From Alkalibacterium olivapovliticus (lineage in GTDB: Bacteria > Bacillota > Bacilli > Lactobacillales > Carnobacteriaceae_A): 64,000 bases of DNA. The position numbers were made by a program, and so were the translations under genes. Under the pieces are notes generated by a model. It was not told the DNA's origin. It saw only the letters and a list, made by a program, of their open reading frames with translations, and did no database searches. Every line of letters starts with the position of its first letter. Position 1 is the stretch's first letter. Below are positions 53,702 to 63,501 of this stretch, one piece after another. The stretch lies in contig NZ_PVTO01000013.1 of the NCBI RefSeq assembly GCF_003003275.1, positions 1-64,000 on the forward strand, given 5' to 3'.

Positions 53702-55303
53702 TTAAACGTACGGGTATTCTATAATTTCCATATCATTTTCGTCAATTGTAACGGCAGTAAATGCATCTGCATTATGGAACATGCGCCTGCACTCTTCGCT
53801 TAAACGAATTAGTTTCAGAGATTTGCCACGCTCTTCATAGCGTTTAGTCAATGAACTGATTGCTTCTACAGCGGAGTAATCCGACACTTTTGCATATTTC
53901 AAATCTAACACAACTTCGTCTGGATCCTGGTCTATGTCAAAGATATCTCTGAAATTCAGTACAGATCCGAAGAAGATTGTTCCGTTGATTTTATACGTTT
54001 TTTCGTGATCGCCAGTTTTTTCAACATTGGCATAGATAACTTTTCCTTTTTCCCAGGCGAAGATCAATGCGGATACGATAACACCGACAATGACAGCGGT
54101 AGCTAAGTCAGCGAAAATAGTAATAACAGATACCACTAAAATAACTAAAATGTCTTGTGCTGGCACTTTTCCTCTGTAGCGCAGGCTTTCCCACTTGAAT
54201 GTCCCGACTACGACCATGAACATAACGCCAACCAGTCCTGCTAGAGGAATGGCATTGATGAAGGCTGAACCGAACATAATGAAAAACATTAAAGAAGAAG
54301 CAGCGACTAGTCCTGATATACGACTGCGTCCACCGGATTTGATGTTGATGATTGATTGACCAATCATCGCGTCCCCGCCCATACCCCCAAAGAAGCCGTT
54401 AACTAAATTGGCCATGCCTTGGGCAACTATTTCTTTATTGGTGCGACCTCGCGTGTTGGTCATCTCATCGATCACCTGTAAAGTCAATACGGCTTCTGCC
54501 AAACCAACTAGTCCACCTATAATGGCATAAGGGAATATGATACTAAGGGTCTCAAAATTGATAGGCACCATTGGAAGGTGGAAACTTGGAAGCCCACCGC
54601 TGATTTCCATACCTGCGAAGTCCTGTACATTCTGTAGATGGAAACCAAAGCGACCAAGAACAACAGCGATGATCGTCATGACAATGATAGCAATCAAACT
54701 GGATGGAACAGCTTTAGTCAGTTTAGGGACAAAGTGAATCATTAACATAGTAAACAATACAAATCCCAACATGATGGCGATTTGTGGCCCTGGAAGCCAA
54801 CTCGACTGAACGACTTCTGACCCGTTTACAGTAGTGATCTGATTCGTTTTGAATAAATCCCACTGAGAGAAAAAGATGAGAATGGATAAACCATTCAAAA
54901 AGCCAAGCATAACCGGATAGGGAATAATCCGAGCATACTTGCCTAGCCGAAGGACTCCAATCAATATCTGGATGATTCCCATAAGTACAACGGTAGCGAA
55001 TAAGTACTCAAGTCCGTGAGTTGCGATCAGTGAAGCGAATACGACGGAGATAGCTGCGGTTGATGAACTGATCATTCCAGGTCTACCTGTAAAGATAGCA
55101 GCTACGAATCCGATCATGACTGCAGTTTGCAGACTCAATATCGGACTGACGCCTGCGACGAATGCAAAAGCGATTGATTCTGGAATCAATGCCAGGGCAA
55201 CGGTTAGTCCAGAAAGGAAGTCGTCTTTCAGTAATGTCTTGTTATCTTTCAGCAATTGTTTCAATCGAAACGGGCTGAGATTTTTTTTATCTATAAATTG
55301 CAT
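53702..55303 (-). CDS. SulP family anion transporter with STAS domain
   Basis: 533 residues. About twelve hydrophobic helices with FLSGLTVALALIPESIAFAFVAGVSP and the SulP segment NLVNGFFGGMGGDAMIGQSIINIKSGGRSRISGLVAA, then a cytoplasmic STAS domain (about 425-530, INGTIFFGSVLNFRDIF...VVLDLKYAKVSDYSAVEAI). Bacterial SulP proteins carry bicarbonate, sulfate or dicarboxylates; the substrate cannot be chosen here. Confidence 0.92.
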   Translation of the reverse strand: MQFIDKKNLSPFRLKQLLKDNKTLLKDDFLSGLTVALALIPESIAFAFVAGVSPILSLQTAVMIGFVAAIFTGRPGMISSSTAAISVVFASLIATHGLEYLFATVVLMGIIQILIGVLRLGKYARIIPYPVMLGFLNGLSILIFFSQWDLFKTNQITTVNGSEVVQSSWLPGPQIAIMLGFVLFTMLMIHFVPKLTKAVPSSLIAIIVMTIIAVVLGRFGFHLQNVQDFAGMEISGGLPSFHLPMVPINFETLSIIFPYAIIGGLVGLAEAVLTLQVIDEMTNTRGRTNKEIVAQGMANLVNGFFGGMGGDAMIGQSIINIKSGGRSRISGLVAASSLMFFIMFGSAFINAIPLAGLVGVMFMVVVGTFKWESLRYRGKVPAQDILVILVVSVITIFADLATAVIVGVIVSALIFAWEKGKVIYANVEKTGDHEKTYKINGTIFFGSVLNFRDIFDIDQDPDEVVLDLKYAKVSDYSAVEAISSLTKRYEERGKSLKLIRLSEECRRMFHNADAFTAVTIDENDMEIIEYPYV

Positions 55304-55503
55304 GGGTTTCCTCCTTTTTTCTATGCCTTGTTTTTACAAAGCTCACAGTTAAATAGTCTACCATAATATTAGCGAATTGCCCATATCAAATAGGTAAGCA
55401 ACAGGCTTTTTTTGAAAACAACGCTTACATTATGTACGTTTTTTGTCTATGGTTAGTTCAATGTTCGGATGTGAGCATAGTGATCTTTTCCATTAAACAC
55501 TAA

Positions 55504-55535
55504 GAAGCCAGACAAGAGTGATCTTGTCTGGCTTC
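55504..55535. terminator. Terminator of proBA
   Basis: GAAGCCAGACAAG and CTTGTCTGGCTTC form a perfect 13-bp stem just past the proA stop codon on the minus strand. Confidence 0.8.
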
Positions 55536-55558
55536 TTTTAACTTAGTATGCTCAGATC

Positions 55559-56803
55559 CTAGCGAAACTGACCTTCACCAAAAATAATATACTTTGATGA
55601 CGTTAATTCGGGCAATCCCATCGGTCCACGTGCGTGAAGCTTCTGTGTGCTGATGCCTATTTCTGCACCGAAGCCGAATTCGAAGCCATCAGTGAAACGA
55701 GTTGAAGCATTAACATAGACAGCTGCAGAATCCACTTCACGGTGGAATCGTTGACCAGCGAAATAATCAGTTGTGACAATCGCTTCCGAATGACCAGTGC
55801 TATAGCGATTGATATGGTCAAGCGCCTCATCCATAGACGAAACGACTTTGACAGCAAGGATGTAATCGAGAAATTCTGTTTCCCAGTCTGTTTCAGTCGC
55901 AGGTACAGTATTTTTGAGTATCTTTTCGGCTTTTTCATCCGCGCGCAGTTCGACTGACCATTCGGATAAAGCCTGTTCAATGACTGGCAGGAATTCGGCT
56001 GCGACATCTTCGTGAATTAGCAGCGTTTCGGCTGCATTACAGACAGAAGGACGGTCCGTTTTGGCATTGACGATGATGCTTTTTGCCATTTCCAGCTGAG
56101 CGGTCTGATCGATGTACACGTGACAATTTCCTGTTCCTGTCTCAATGACTGGGACAGTTGCGTTTTCGACCACTGCTTTGATTAGATTAGCTCCCCCTCT
56201 TGGAATCAGGACATCCAGGTAGCGATTCAGCTGCATCATTTCTTTAGCAGTTTCCCTTGAGGTGTCTTCAAGTAATTGTATTGCGTCACTTGGAAGGGAA
56301 CTTTTCTCCAATGAGTCGCGCAAGCTTTTAATGATGGCTTTATTGGAATTGAAAGCTTCTTTGCCTCCGCGTAAGATGACAACGTTCCCTGACTTGAAGC
56401 ACAAACCGGCCGCATCAGAGGTCACATTAGGACGCGCTTCATAAATGATTCCAATCACGCCTAAAGGAACGGACTGTTTGCCAATTTTAAGACCAGCTTC
56501 GTTCGTCCACATGCTGTCGACTAGACCAATTGGATCAGGCAAAGCGGCAATATCTCTAAGGCCCTGTGCCATTGCTGTGATGCGCTCTCGAGTTAAAGTC
56601 AGACGGTCAAGTAGAGAGTCGCTGATGCCGGCGTCTTTAGCCTGTTTAGTATCCAGTTTATTTGCTTTAACGATAGCATCTACTGACTCAAGCAGTCCAT
56701 CAGCCATCAGTTCGAGTGCTGTATTTTTTTCTTTTGCAGACGCCTGAGCGAGCTGTCTTTCAGCTTGTTTGGCGTTCTGGCCTAGTTCAATAAGTGTCTT
56801 CAT
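55559..56803 (-). CDS. proA: Glutamate-5-semialdehyde dehydrogenase
   Basis: 414 residues of the NADPH-dependent enzyme that reduces glutamyl phosphate in proline synthesis. [28 protein letters not shown], the catalytic Cys in [16 protein letters not shown] and [16 protein letters not shown] are seen. It follows proB by 32 bases. Confidence 0.96.
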   Translation of the reverse strand: MKTLIELGQNAKQAERQLAQASAKEKNTALELMADGLLESVDAIVKANKLDTKQAKDAGISDSLLDRLTLTRERITAMAQGLRDIAALPDPIGLVDSMWTNEAGLKIGKQSVPLGVIGIIYEARPNVTSDAAGLCFKSGNVVILRGGKEAFNSNKAIIKSLRDSLEKSSLPSDAIQLLEDTSRETAKEMMQLNRYLDVLIPRGGANLIKAVVENATVPVIETGTGNCHVYIDQTAQLEMAKSIIVNAKTDRPSVCNAAETLLIHEDVAAEFLPVIEQALSEWSVELRADEKAEKILKNTVPATETDWETEFLDYILAVKVVSSMDEALDHINRYSTGHSEAIVTTDYFAGQRFHREVDSAAVYVNASTRFTDGFEFGFGAEIGISTQKLHARGPMGLPELTSSKYIIFGEGQFR

Positions 56804-56835
56804 ATAGAGTTTCCTTTCTATTAATCAGCGGCTCT

Positions 56836-57648
56836 TTACTGAGAAGAGAAGAGCGTGCCGATATGTTCGCCGGACAAAATACGGAAGAGGATAGACAAGT
56901 CTTCTCCACTAGCCAAAATCATGTGTTTTTTGGCTTTCAGTACGATTTGTGCAGCGTTCAATTTAGTGATCATGCCACCTGTGCCGAACTTTGTGCTTGA
57001 ATCCTGAGCGAGGGCCAGAATATCTTCGGTAATATCAGTAATCGTATCAAAACGAGTCGCATCGGTATGCTTCATCGGATTTTTATCGTAAAAGCCGTCA
57101 ATATCAGACAGCATGACAAGCAGATCAGCGTCCGTCAGTTCCAGAACGATAGCAGATAGTGTATCGTTGTCGCCGAAACGAGTCAAATGATCCAGCTCTT
57201 CAACCGATACCGTATCATTTTCGTTAACGATCGGAATCACATGTTTAATCAGGAGCTGTTCAAAGGTATTAACCGTATTTTTTCTGGAAACAGGGAAATC
57301 TGTGACGTCTTTTGTCAGCAGGACCTGACCGATCTGATGACCATAGTGGTAGAAGAACTGACTGTACAAGCTCATCAATTCCGTCTGGCCAATGGAAGCA
57401 ATGGCCTGCTGTTCAGGAATCGTTACAGGTCGCTTTGTCAGGCTCATGCGGGCAAGCCCGACACCGATAGCACCAGAAGAGACTAGAATCACTTCTTTCC
57501 CCTGATTTTTCAAATCGCTTAAGACGAAAGCTAGTTTTTCCATCTGTTGCAGGTTTATAGCGCCATTAGGGTACATGATCGTACTGGTCCCGACCTTAAT
57601 GACGATGCGTTTGCTATTTACTATTGAGTGTCTAATGTGTTCAGTCAT
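56836..57648 (-). CDS. proB: Glutamate 5-kinase, short form without PUA domain
   Basis: About 270 residues containing only the amino acid kinase domain: RIVIKVGTSTI, VSSGAIGVG, NENDTVSVEEL, FGDNDTLSAIVLEL and KFGTGGMITKLNAA. Many bacteria carry a C-terminal PUA domain (about 100 residues) that is missing here. The start is ATG 57648 or ATG 57660; neither has a strong ribosome site. Confidence 0.93.
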   Translation of the reverse strand: MTEHIRHSIVNSKRIVIKVGTSTIMYPNGAINLQQMEKLAFVLSDLKNQGKEVILVSSGAIGVGLARMSLTKRPVTIPEQQAIASIGQTELMSLYSQFFYHYGHQIGQVLLTKDVTDFPVSRKNTVNTFEQLLIKHVIPIVNENDTVSVEELDHLTRFGDNDTLSAIVLELTDADLLVMLSDIDGFYDKNPMKHTDATRFDTITDITEDILALAQDSSTKFGTGGMITKLNAAQIVLKAKKHMILASGEDLSILFRILSGEHIGTLFSSQ

Positions 57649-57660
57649 GAGTTCATCCAA

Positions 57661-58048
57661 TCCATTACATAATTAATTTGAAAAGGTAACAAGGGTTCGC
57701 TAACTTTTAAATAGTATAACAAGTTATGTTTGGAAAAGCTAGATTTCAAGGTGAACTATCCGATTCTAAGCGCTATTTCAAGTGTAAACAGAGCATTGTG
57801 ATGTAGTTTAGGTTTTTAAATTTGCTCAACTAAACATATCGTGTGTGTATTTTGAGTATAGGGTTGCTTGAGATCCTTAAACTACAGTTATAATCTCAGC
57901 TGTGTAGTTGGGAGCCTGCTGATCTGATTAAACTCGATTAGTGTCTTGAGATTATGGAGTTCAGTCTACTGAGAGAGACGTAAACTGCACTATAATAAAA
58001 AAGCAGACAGCACTGTCTGATAAGGACGGTGCTGTCTGCTTGCGATAG
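57661..58048. other. Intergenic region, proB promoter and ytr-type operon terminator
   Basis: A 13-bp stem (AAGCAGACAGCAC at 58001-58013, GTGCTGTCTGCTT at 58029-58041) just past the stop of the next minus-strand gene is a terminator. No ORF, T-box or other element is evident; a -10-like TATACT on the minus strand near 57712 may serve proB. Confidence 0.5.
58001..58041. terminator. Terminator of the YtrA-type operon
   Basis: The stem described by AAGCAGACAGCAC and GTGCTGTCTGCTT, with inner TGTC/GAC pairing, stands 8 bases beyond the last stop codon of the operon. Confidence 0.8.
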
Positions 58049-59266
58049 TTACTGCTGTAAGTGATCGAGAGAGTATTCGTAAATAGATAATTCGACCTGT
58101 GAACCTTCTGGCGTCTCTTTTAAAGCAAAGTAGCCTGAAAAGGTGGTGCTCATTGAGTCTATATCAATGACTTGAAAGAGGGGGCGACTCCTGTCTTCGG
58201 AATAATCGTCTTCATAGGCATAAATATGATGATCGACTAGATGAAGACCCTGATTGAACGTGCGGTTGTAGTAATCCACCTGTATTCTTCCTATAGTAGG
58301 TGTGGCCATTTCAGTAGTTCCTAATTCAGTTAAGGATTCATCATCAAAGGTCCATTCATTCCACTGAATCTCTTCCCCTAAATCATTTCCTACTAAAATA
58401 GTTTCTGCTTCACTTAAGACAACAGTCTGTCCTTCCTCAAATGAAGGGATTTCTTTAACAGCCTGTGTCTGTGTATCGTAAACATAGTAAGCAGAAGCGG
58501 TATGGTCCATTACTTGGCCGTACTCATCTGTTTTGCCTGCTAACAAGGAGCGAAAAGGGATGAAGCGTTCCGTTTTAGTCTGTGAAGAGGAGAACTGAAT
58601 ATTATCTGATTCAACAGAAAGTCCGAGATTAATGACGGGTGTCAACTCTTCTTCAGGATCAGTCAAATCAACTGAATAAATGAGCCAGTCAGTATCCAGA
58701 TTCTCATCAGCAGCTTGAGTGACGATCGTAATAGACGGGTAGTCAACATAAGCAGCTATGACAGTGTGGTAAGATCCACCGGTTAAAAGGGTCTCGTGTG
58801 CCTGCTCTTCGCCAGTTTCTTTATCCAGGACACTGATTGAGAGGGTGTTATCTTCGTACTGTCTCCAGTTTACATCTGATTGCATAGCTGTATACAGAAG
58901 GTAATCGTCTGTTTCAGTAAAATGATCGGTCACTCGTGTTTTTCCTCTCATGAAAGAGCGGTAATCTTCAATATACCGATTGATTGCTGAAGAAAAAGTA
59001 TAATCCATTCTTTGGATAACGGATTGATTGTCAATGTTTTCAAATTCACCGTTTTTGAACTCATAGCTTGTACTTCTGTTATAACTGGCATAATCGTATA
59101 TATTTGCGACGGTATGTAACAGGTCTAATTCTGCACTGTCACCTTCTTCGGTTACGAGTTCAATCTCTGGAGCACCAGATTGAGCCTGTGCCTGATAAAT
59201 CGAAAAGCCAAATAAGATAATCAAGCAAAGCGCAACGATGCTGATTAATTTAGAATATTTAGTCAT
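58049..59266 (-). CDS. Exported hypothetical protein in a YtrA-type operon (405 aa)
   Basis: A signal peptide or N-terminal anchor (LISIVALCLIILFGFSIY, cut site near AQAQS) leads into a beta-rich extracellular protein with many Asp, Glu and Tyr residues, perhaps a propeller. I recognise no domain. It ends an operon of regulator, ATPase and permease and is separated from the permease by only 14 bases, so it probably works with that transporter at the cell surface. Confidence 0.7.
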   Translation of the reverse strand: MTKYSKLISIVALCLIILFGFSIYQAQAQSGAPEIELVTEEGDSAELDLLHTVANIYDYASYNRSTSYEFKNGEFENIDNQSVIQRMDYTFSSAINRYIEDYRSFMRGKTRVTDHFTETDDYLLYTAMQSDVNWRQYEDNTLSISVLDKETGEEQAHETLLTGGSYHTVIAAYVDYPSITIVTQAADENLDTDWLIYSVDLTDPEEELTPVINLGLSVESDNIQFSSSQTKTERFIPFRSLLAGKTDEYGQVMDHTASAYYVYDTQTQAVKEIPSFEEGQTVVLSEAETILVGNDLGEEIQWNEWTFDDESLTELGTTEMATPTIGRIQVDYYNRTFNQGLHLVDHHIYAYEDDYSEDRSRPLFQVIDIDSMSTTFSGYFALKETPEGSQVELSIYEYSLDHLQQ

Positions 59267-59280
59267 CTATCTGTTCCTTT

Positions 59281-60129
59281 CTATATCGTTATTTTTTTAT
59301 TCAGTAAGTGGCGGCTCACAAAGAGTGAAGTGACAGCAATTACCAAAAGCATACTGGCTACAATCATTATGGTTTCCGATCCGTATAAAATGTACTGATT
59401 CTGGAAAATATCTGTCAAAAACAGAGGGAATAGAGTTAATGCTAGTGCTGAAGCGCCATACATTATGCCCATGACAATCCCTTTCACGGAAAAGCTGCGT
59501 TCCATCAATATTAGAGTAAATAAAACAACAATAAAGACGAGGCCTATGCCATTGATCATTAAGAAATACATGAGGTCTATTGGTAAGAGATAATAGAATA
59601 AGAAGTTCTCTTGTATGGCCTGTAGAGCAGACATGTCGGCGAACCATTCAGTTGGCACGATAGCTGATACAATTTGAAACCCGATAAATAATGAACTAAT
59701 CTGAGTAGCAATCAGGCTGAAAATCCCTAAGTAGATGACAATCAGCTTTGAAAAAAACAGTTGCATACGTGGAACCGGAAGCATCAAGAGGCGGTAGGCA
59801 AAGGTATTTTTACCCATCCATTCTCTATACCAGATGAACAGAGAATAGATAAGGAGGCCGCTCACGCCAAGTGCAATAGGGCCAGCGATCCATAGAGTGT
59901 TAATGGCATCATAGAAAGTGAACGTTCCATAATAGTCCAGTGCCTGCTGACTCGTTGCCGATTGTGTAGACATGTATTCGTTCAAACGACTAACGTGGCG
60001 CATGGGCGTCATAATGTAGCCGATCAGGTTAGCGCCTAATGTGATACCGATTAGGATATATAAGAATTTTGACATTCTATCCAGTTCAAAGGCAGTTAGA
60101 TTAAGTAATGACTTCAGTGACTTTTTCAT
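59281..60129 (-). CDS. ABC transporter permease (YtrC/YtrD-like)
   Basis: 282 residues with about six hydrophobic helices. A large extracellular loop follows the first helix (HVSRLNEYMSTQSATSQQAL). ABC-2 type membrane subunit. It overlaps the ATPase gene by 4 bases. Confidence 0.8.
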   Translation of the reverse strand: MKKSLKSLLNLTAFELDRMSKFLYILIGITLGANLIGYIMTPMRHVSRLNEYMSTQSATSQQALDYYGTFTFYDAINTLWIAGPIALGVSGLLIYSLFIWYREWMGKNTFAYRLLMLPVPRMQLFFSKLIVIYLGIFSLIATQISSLFIGFQIVSAIVPTEWFADMSALQAIQENFLFYYLLPIDLMYFLMINGIGLVFIVVLFTLILMERSFSVKGIVMGIMYGASALALTLFPLFLTDIFQNQYILYGSETIMIVASMLLVIAVTSLFVSRHLLNKKITI

Positions 60130-60815
60130 CCGTTATAAACCTCCCTCATGACGTCGATAACAGATTTTCCTTCTGTTTCACGCATGACTTCTGCATTAAA
60201 TTCCTTATAAATCGTTCCTTCATCCAGTAGAATCACTTTGTCCAGTAAATGTTCGATGTCATTGATCTCATGAGTCGTAATCAGGACTCCGCGGTCTTCC
60301 ACCAGATAGCTGCTGAAGACTTCGGTAATCTGCTCGCGTGTAAAAATGTCGATACCCGAGAACGGTTCATCCATCAGAATGTAGTCGACATCCAAGGCCA
60401 GTCCAAGCAGTAAATTCACTTTCGCCTGGTTTCCCTTGGATAGATCCCGAAGCTTGTCAGATGGATTCAATCTGAAAAATTTAACGATATCCTTTGCCCG
60501 TTTCACATTCCACGTATCATAGTAATCGTTCATAAAATCCATACTTTGCTGAACAGTAAAATGGGGCAGGGAAATCGAGGCATCAGGAATAAACACAATT
60601 TTATTGTAAAGCTCTGGTGTTAAGGGTTCGCCGTCAATTGTAATGGTTCCTTTTTTTATAGGGGTCAGATTCATAATAGCATTGAGTATCGTCGTCTTTC
60701 CTACGCCATTGACTCCGACGAGACAGCTGATTTCTCCCTTTTCGATAGTAAATGAAATACCGTTCAATACTTTCTTTCGTCCAAACTGCTTCTGGACATC
60801 TTTTAATTCAATCAT
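60126..60815 (-). CDS. ABC transporter ATP-binding protein (YtrB-like)
   Basis: 229 residues. Walker A GVNGVGKTTI, variant signature LSKGNQAK, Walker B YILMDEPFSGID and switch His in TTHEIND. It overlaps the stop of the regulator gene by 4 bases and probably drives the permease encoded next. Confidence 0.88.
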   Translation of the reverse strand: MIELKDVQKQFGRKKVLNGISFTIEKGEISCLVGVNGVGKTTILNAIMNLTPIKKGTITIDGEPLTPELYNKIVFIPDASISLPHFTVQQSMDFMNDYYDTWNVKRAKDIVKFFRLNPSDKLRDLSKGNQAKVNLLLGLALDVDYILMDEPFSGIDIFTREQITEVFSSYLVEDRGVLITTHEINDIEHLLDKVILLDEGTIYKEFNAEVMRETEGKSVIDVMREVYNG

Positions 60816-61192
60816 TTAACAGCCTTCTTTCTATTTGAGAGTGCTTCCTGAATCATCGGAAGCAGTTCTTCCAGGGACATATCGATCGGGTCAATAGCGG
60901 AAACAAAACGATCGATTGCCTGATTCAGCCATTCTTTCTTCAGCTGGTTTAATACAGCTGGGTCTTCTGTAATACGGCTTGGTTTGTTCGGTTCAGTAAA
61001 TATCAATCGTTGTTCCTCCATTTCGCTGTAAGCCCTCTGTACTGTGTTAGGGTTAATTTTCATCTGATTAGCCATCTGCCGACGTGATGGCATTTCTATA
61101 CCGGGTTTTAACTCTCCGGATACAATCTGCTTTTTCAGATGAGTGATAACTTGAAGATAAATAGGGTCGCGCTTATTAAATAGGACGCTCAA
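60812..61192 (-). CDS. GntR family regulator, YtrA subfamily
   Basis: I place the start at TTG 61192 because GGAAGGAG lies 8 bases upstream and the family start SVLFNKRDPIYLQVITHLKK follows; a longer frame from 61255 runs into a predicted operator. The 126-residue protein has a winged helix (SGELKPGIEMPSRRQMANQMKINPNTVQRAYSEMEEQRLI) and a short helical tail, as YtrA proteins do. It should repress its own operon. Confidence 0.85.
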   Translation of the reverse strand: MSVLFNKRDPIYLQVITHLKKQIVSGELKPGIEMPSRRQMANQMKINPNTVQRAYSEMEEQRLIFTEPNKPSRITEDPAVLNQLKKEWLNQAIDRFVSAIDPIDMSLEELLPMIQEALSNRKKAVK

Positions 61193-61269
61193 GTGGATAA
61201 CTCCTTCCAATGCATGATGGTCAACTGTATTAAGTGATTGGTACAGTCTGGGCAAAAAAATGAAAACTC

Positions 61270-61293
61270 ACTGTATTAATCGCGTGGTACACT
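61270..61293. promoter_or_regulatory. YtrA-type operator, downstream copy
   Basis: ACTGTA and TACACT are separated by 12 bases, close to the AGTGTA-N13-TACACT form of YtrA sites. It lies between promoter and start codon. Confidence 0.5.
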
Positions 61294-61333
61294 ACGGGTA
61301 AAAAAAGCAATGAATCGGATGCTCTTTACAATC

Positions 61334-61366
61334 TGTATTATATGCTTAATACAATCTCTCTGTCAA
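61334..61366 (-). promoter_or_regulatory. Promoter and operator of the YtrA-type operon
   Basis: On the minus strand TTGACA (61366-61361) and TATAAT (61342-61337) are separated by 18 bases. A perfect inverted repeat, TGTATTA-N6-TAATACA (61334-61353), covers the -10 and part of the spacer, a place where a GntR repressor would block polymerase. Confidence 0.7.
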
Positions 61367-61381
61367 CACAATTATAAAAAA

Positions 61382-61425
61382 GACCGAACTTCCTGAAATG
61401 TGTCAGCCATTCAGGAAGTCCGGTC
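61382..61425. terminator. Terminator after the MATE gene
   Basis: GACCGAACTTCCTGAA and TTCAGGAAGTCCGGTC pair over 16 bases with one mismatch, just beyond the MATE stop on the minus strand. Confidence 0.8.
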
Positions 61426-61433
61426 GTGATCGG

Positions 61434-62810
61434 TTATTTACTTATACGAGCTAATCTGCCGGTAACAAGCGGTTTTTTGGCTCCGCCAGTTAACTGACGT
61501 TTCAGTGCGTAGTATGATCCTAAAAGTGGGAAGAGTGCTGCAACCCAGGCTAGCGGGTTAGACAGGCCGATTCCTACAAAGCCCAGAGATCTGGACAACA
61601 GCAAGGCTGCTCCAACGCGTGCGAACAATTCAAACAACCCGGCTATGGTTGGGGCTGTGCTTTTCCCAAGTCCCTGAAGCGTGTAACGGTGAACGATCAG
61701 GGTAGCCAGGAAGATGTAGAAAGTCGAGTTCGTCAGGAAATACAAACGAGCCATATCAAGGATTTCGGTATTTTCTGGTCCCACAAAAAGCATGGCGATC
61801 TGGCGGCCAAAAATAACGAGAAGCGCGCCGACGATGACACTGTAGGCAATTGTAACTTTCAGTATTTTCTGTACACCTTCCCATACGCGGTCCAGATGTC
61901 CTGCCCCATAGTTCTGTGCGGTGTACGTGGCCATAGTGATTCCGACTGCCATGAGGGGCTTAGTCGCTAGGGAATCAATTTTTTGAGCAGCAGTTGTAGC
62001 AGCGACTGCTTCGGGTCCAAGGGTATTTAATGTCATGGATACAGCTATCATACCAATAGCGATCAGTGATGTCTGAAAGCCCATTGGGAATGCGATAGCT
62101 GAGTGTTCTTTAATCTGCTTAAGTCCAGCTGACCAGTCTTCTTTGTGGATTCTGAATAAAGGCACGCTCTTCTTAATATAAATCAGACCAATAGCGCCTG
62201 AAACGAATTGTGAAATAACAGTAGCCAGTCCTGCACCGGAGACGCCCATATTGAAGACCAGGATAAATACCAGATCCAATACAACGTTGAGTACAGATGA
62301 GATAGCCAAAAAGACGAGAGGAGCTTTCGTATTTCCGATCGATCTGAGTAAGTTTGATACAAGGTTGAAGAGGACGACCCCGCTCAGACCGGCAAACATC
62401 ATGGTCAGGTAATCATTAGCATACTCGATCAGTTCCACAGGCGTGTTCATGAATTCCAGAATTTGACGACGGAAAGTCAGCGACACGATTGTCAGTATGA
62501 CTGAGACTGTACCAGCTATGATCACACTGGCTGCTAAATTTTCGCGGATTGCTTGTTCATCTTTTTTACCGAAACGCTGAGCGGTCAAAACGGCTAAGCC
62601 GGAAGTCAGCCCGATAGCCAGACCTAATACGAGAATGTTGATGCTGAGAGTCGAGCCCACAGCCGCGAAGGCATTGACGCCGATTGTCTGACTGACGATG
62701 TACGTATCTGCCATTTGGTATAATTGCTGCAGTAAATTACCGAAAATGAGAGGCAATGTAAATAATAATATTAATTTTAAGGGGCTTCCTTTTGTCATAT
62801 CTTTGTTCAT
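61434..62810 (-). CDS. MATE family efflux transporter
   Basis: 458 residues from ATG 62810 (MNKDMTKGSPLKLILLFTLPL), 8 bases after GGAGGA; an upstream frame from 62873 adds 21 residues without family support. Twelve helices in two six-helix halves, with NLLQQLYQMADTYIVSQTIGVNAFAAVGST at the first signature. Exports drugs or metabolites in exchange for Na+ or H+. Confidence 0.9.
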   Translation of the reverse strand: MNKDMTKGSPLKLILLFTLPLIFGNLLQQLYQMADTYIVSQTIGVNAFAAVGSTLSINILVLGLAIGLTSGLAVLTAQRFGKKDEQAIRENLAASVIIAGTVSVILTIVSLTFRRQILEFMNTPVELIEYANDYLTMMFAGLSGVVLFNLVSNLLRSIGNTKAPLVFLAISSVLNVVLDLVFILVFNMGVSGAGLATVISQFVSGAIGLIYIKKSVPLFRIHKEDWSAGLKQIKEHSAIAFPMGFQTSLIAIGMIAVSMTLNTLGPEAVAATTAAQKIDSLATKPLMAVGITMATYTAQNYGAGHLDRVWEGVQKILKVTIAYSVIVGALLVIFGRQIAMLFVGPENTEILDMARLYFLTNSTFYIFLATLIVHRYTLQGLGKSTAPTIAGLFELFARVGAALLLSRSLGFVGIGLSNPLAWVAALFPLLGSYYALKRQLTGGAKKPLVTGRLARISK

Positions 62811-63501
62811 GTTGGGTTCCTCCAGTAAAACGGGTCTTAATCGTTTAAATATCTTTTTAGTCGTTGTTTTCATTGATTTTCAAATCAAGAGTATTTTTAC
62901 AAGTATAGGCACTTATAATTAATAAGCAAGGCATATAGTCATTTAATTGTGACTATTTTTTGACGGATAAACAGGGTGAAATAAGAAGCCGTTTTCATTG
63001 TCCGAGGGACGGTGTTCCCTGTTCTGACAGGGAGGTTTTGAAAATGTAGACAATTTATGACGTATGAGAATCCAATGTGACATCTGGCAGGCAGGAGGTC
63101 ACTTGCATGGGCTATTTAAGAAAAATCAGTAGAATATGAAGAGCCAATTCGATCAGCTCCAGATTAACAGCTCATTTAAACGACATTTTGTTAGAATAAA
63201 ACACAATATGATATAATTAAAACTGATGAGCTTTATCAGACAATTTATTTTGACTGAATTATAGTCATTTACTGTAAACAGATTAGAAATATAAGTGATT
63301 TCAGGGTATAATTCACCTAATACTTGACATTTAAAGTCTATCTAGTATGTTATTTAAAGAAGATTTAAGACTAAAGACTAAAAGATCTCATTATAATGAG
63401 AAAAAAAGAGCCAGCTACTAAAAACTGGTTGACGATCCTTACGAATCGAAGACTATCAATCAGTCTAATCCATTAAAAGTATAGACGAAAAGAGTGAATC
63501 T
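62811..63501. other. Intergenic region upstream of the ATP-grasp gene
   Basis: Divergent promoters are expected. TTGACA (63324-63329) and TATGTT (63346-63351), 16 bases apart, form a likely plus-strand promoter. A short hairpin TCCCTG/CAGGGA lies at 63016-63033. No gene is apparent; a 26-codon frame at about 63398 lacks a ribosome site. Confidence 0.45.

Noticed and set aside
63398-63478. 26-codon basic ORF before the ATP-grasp gene
   Set aside because: No ribosome site, and it lies inside the probable 5' untranslated leader.
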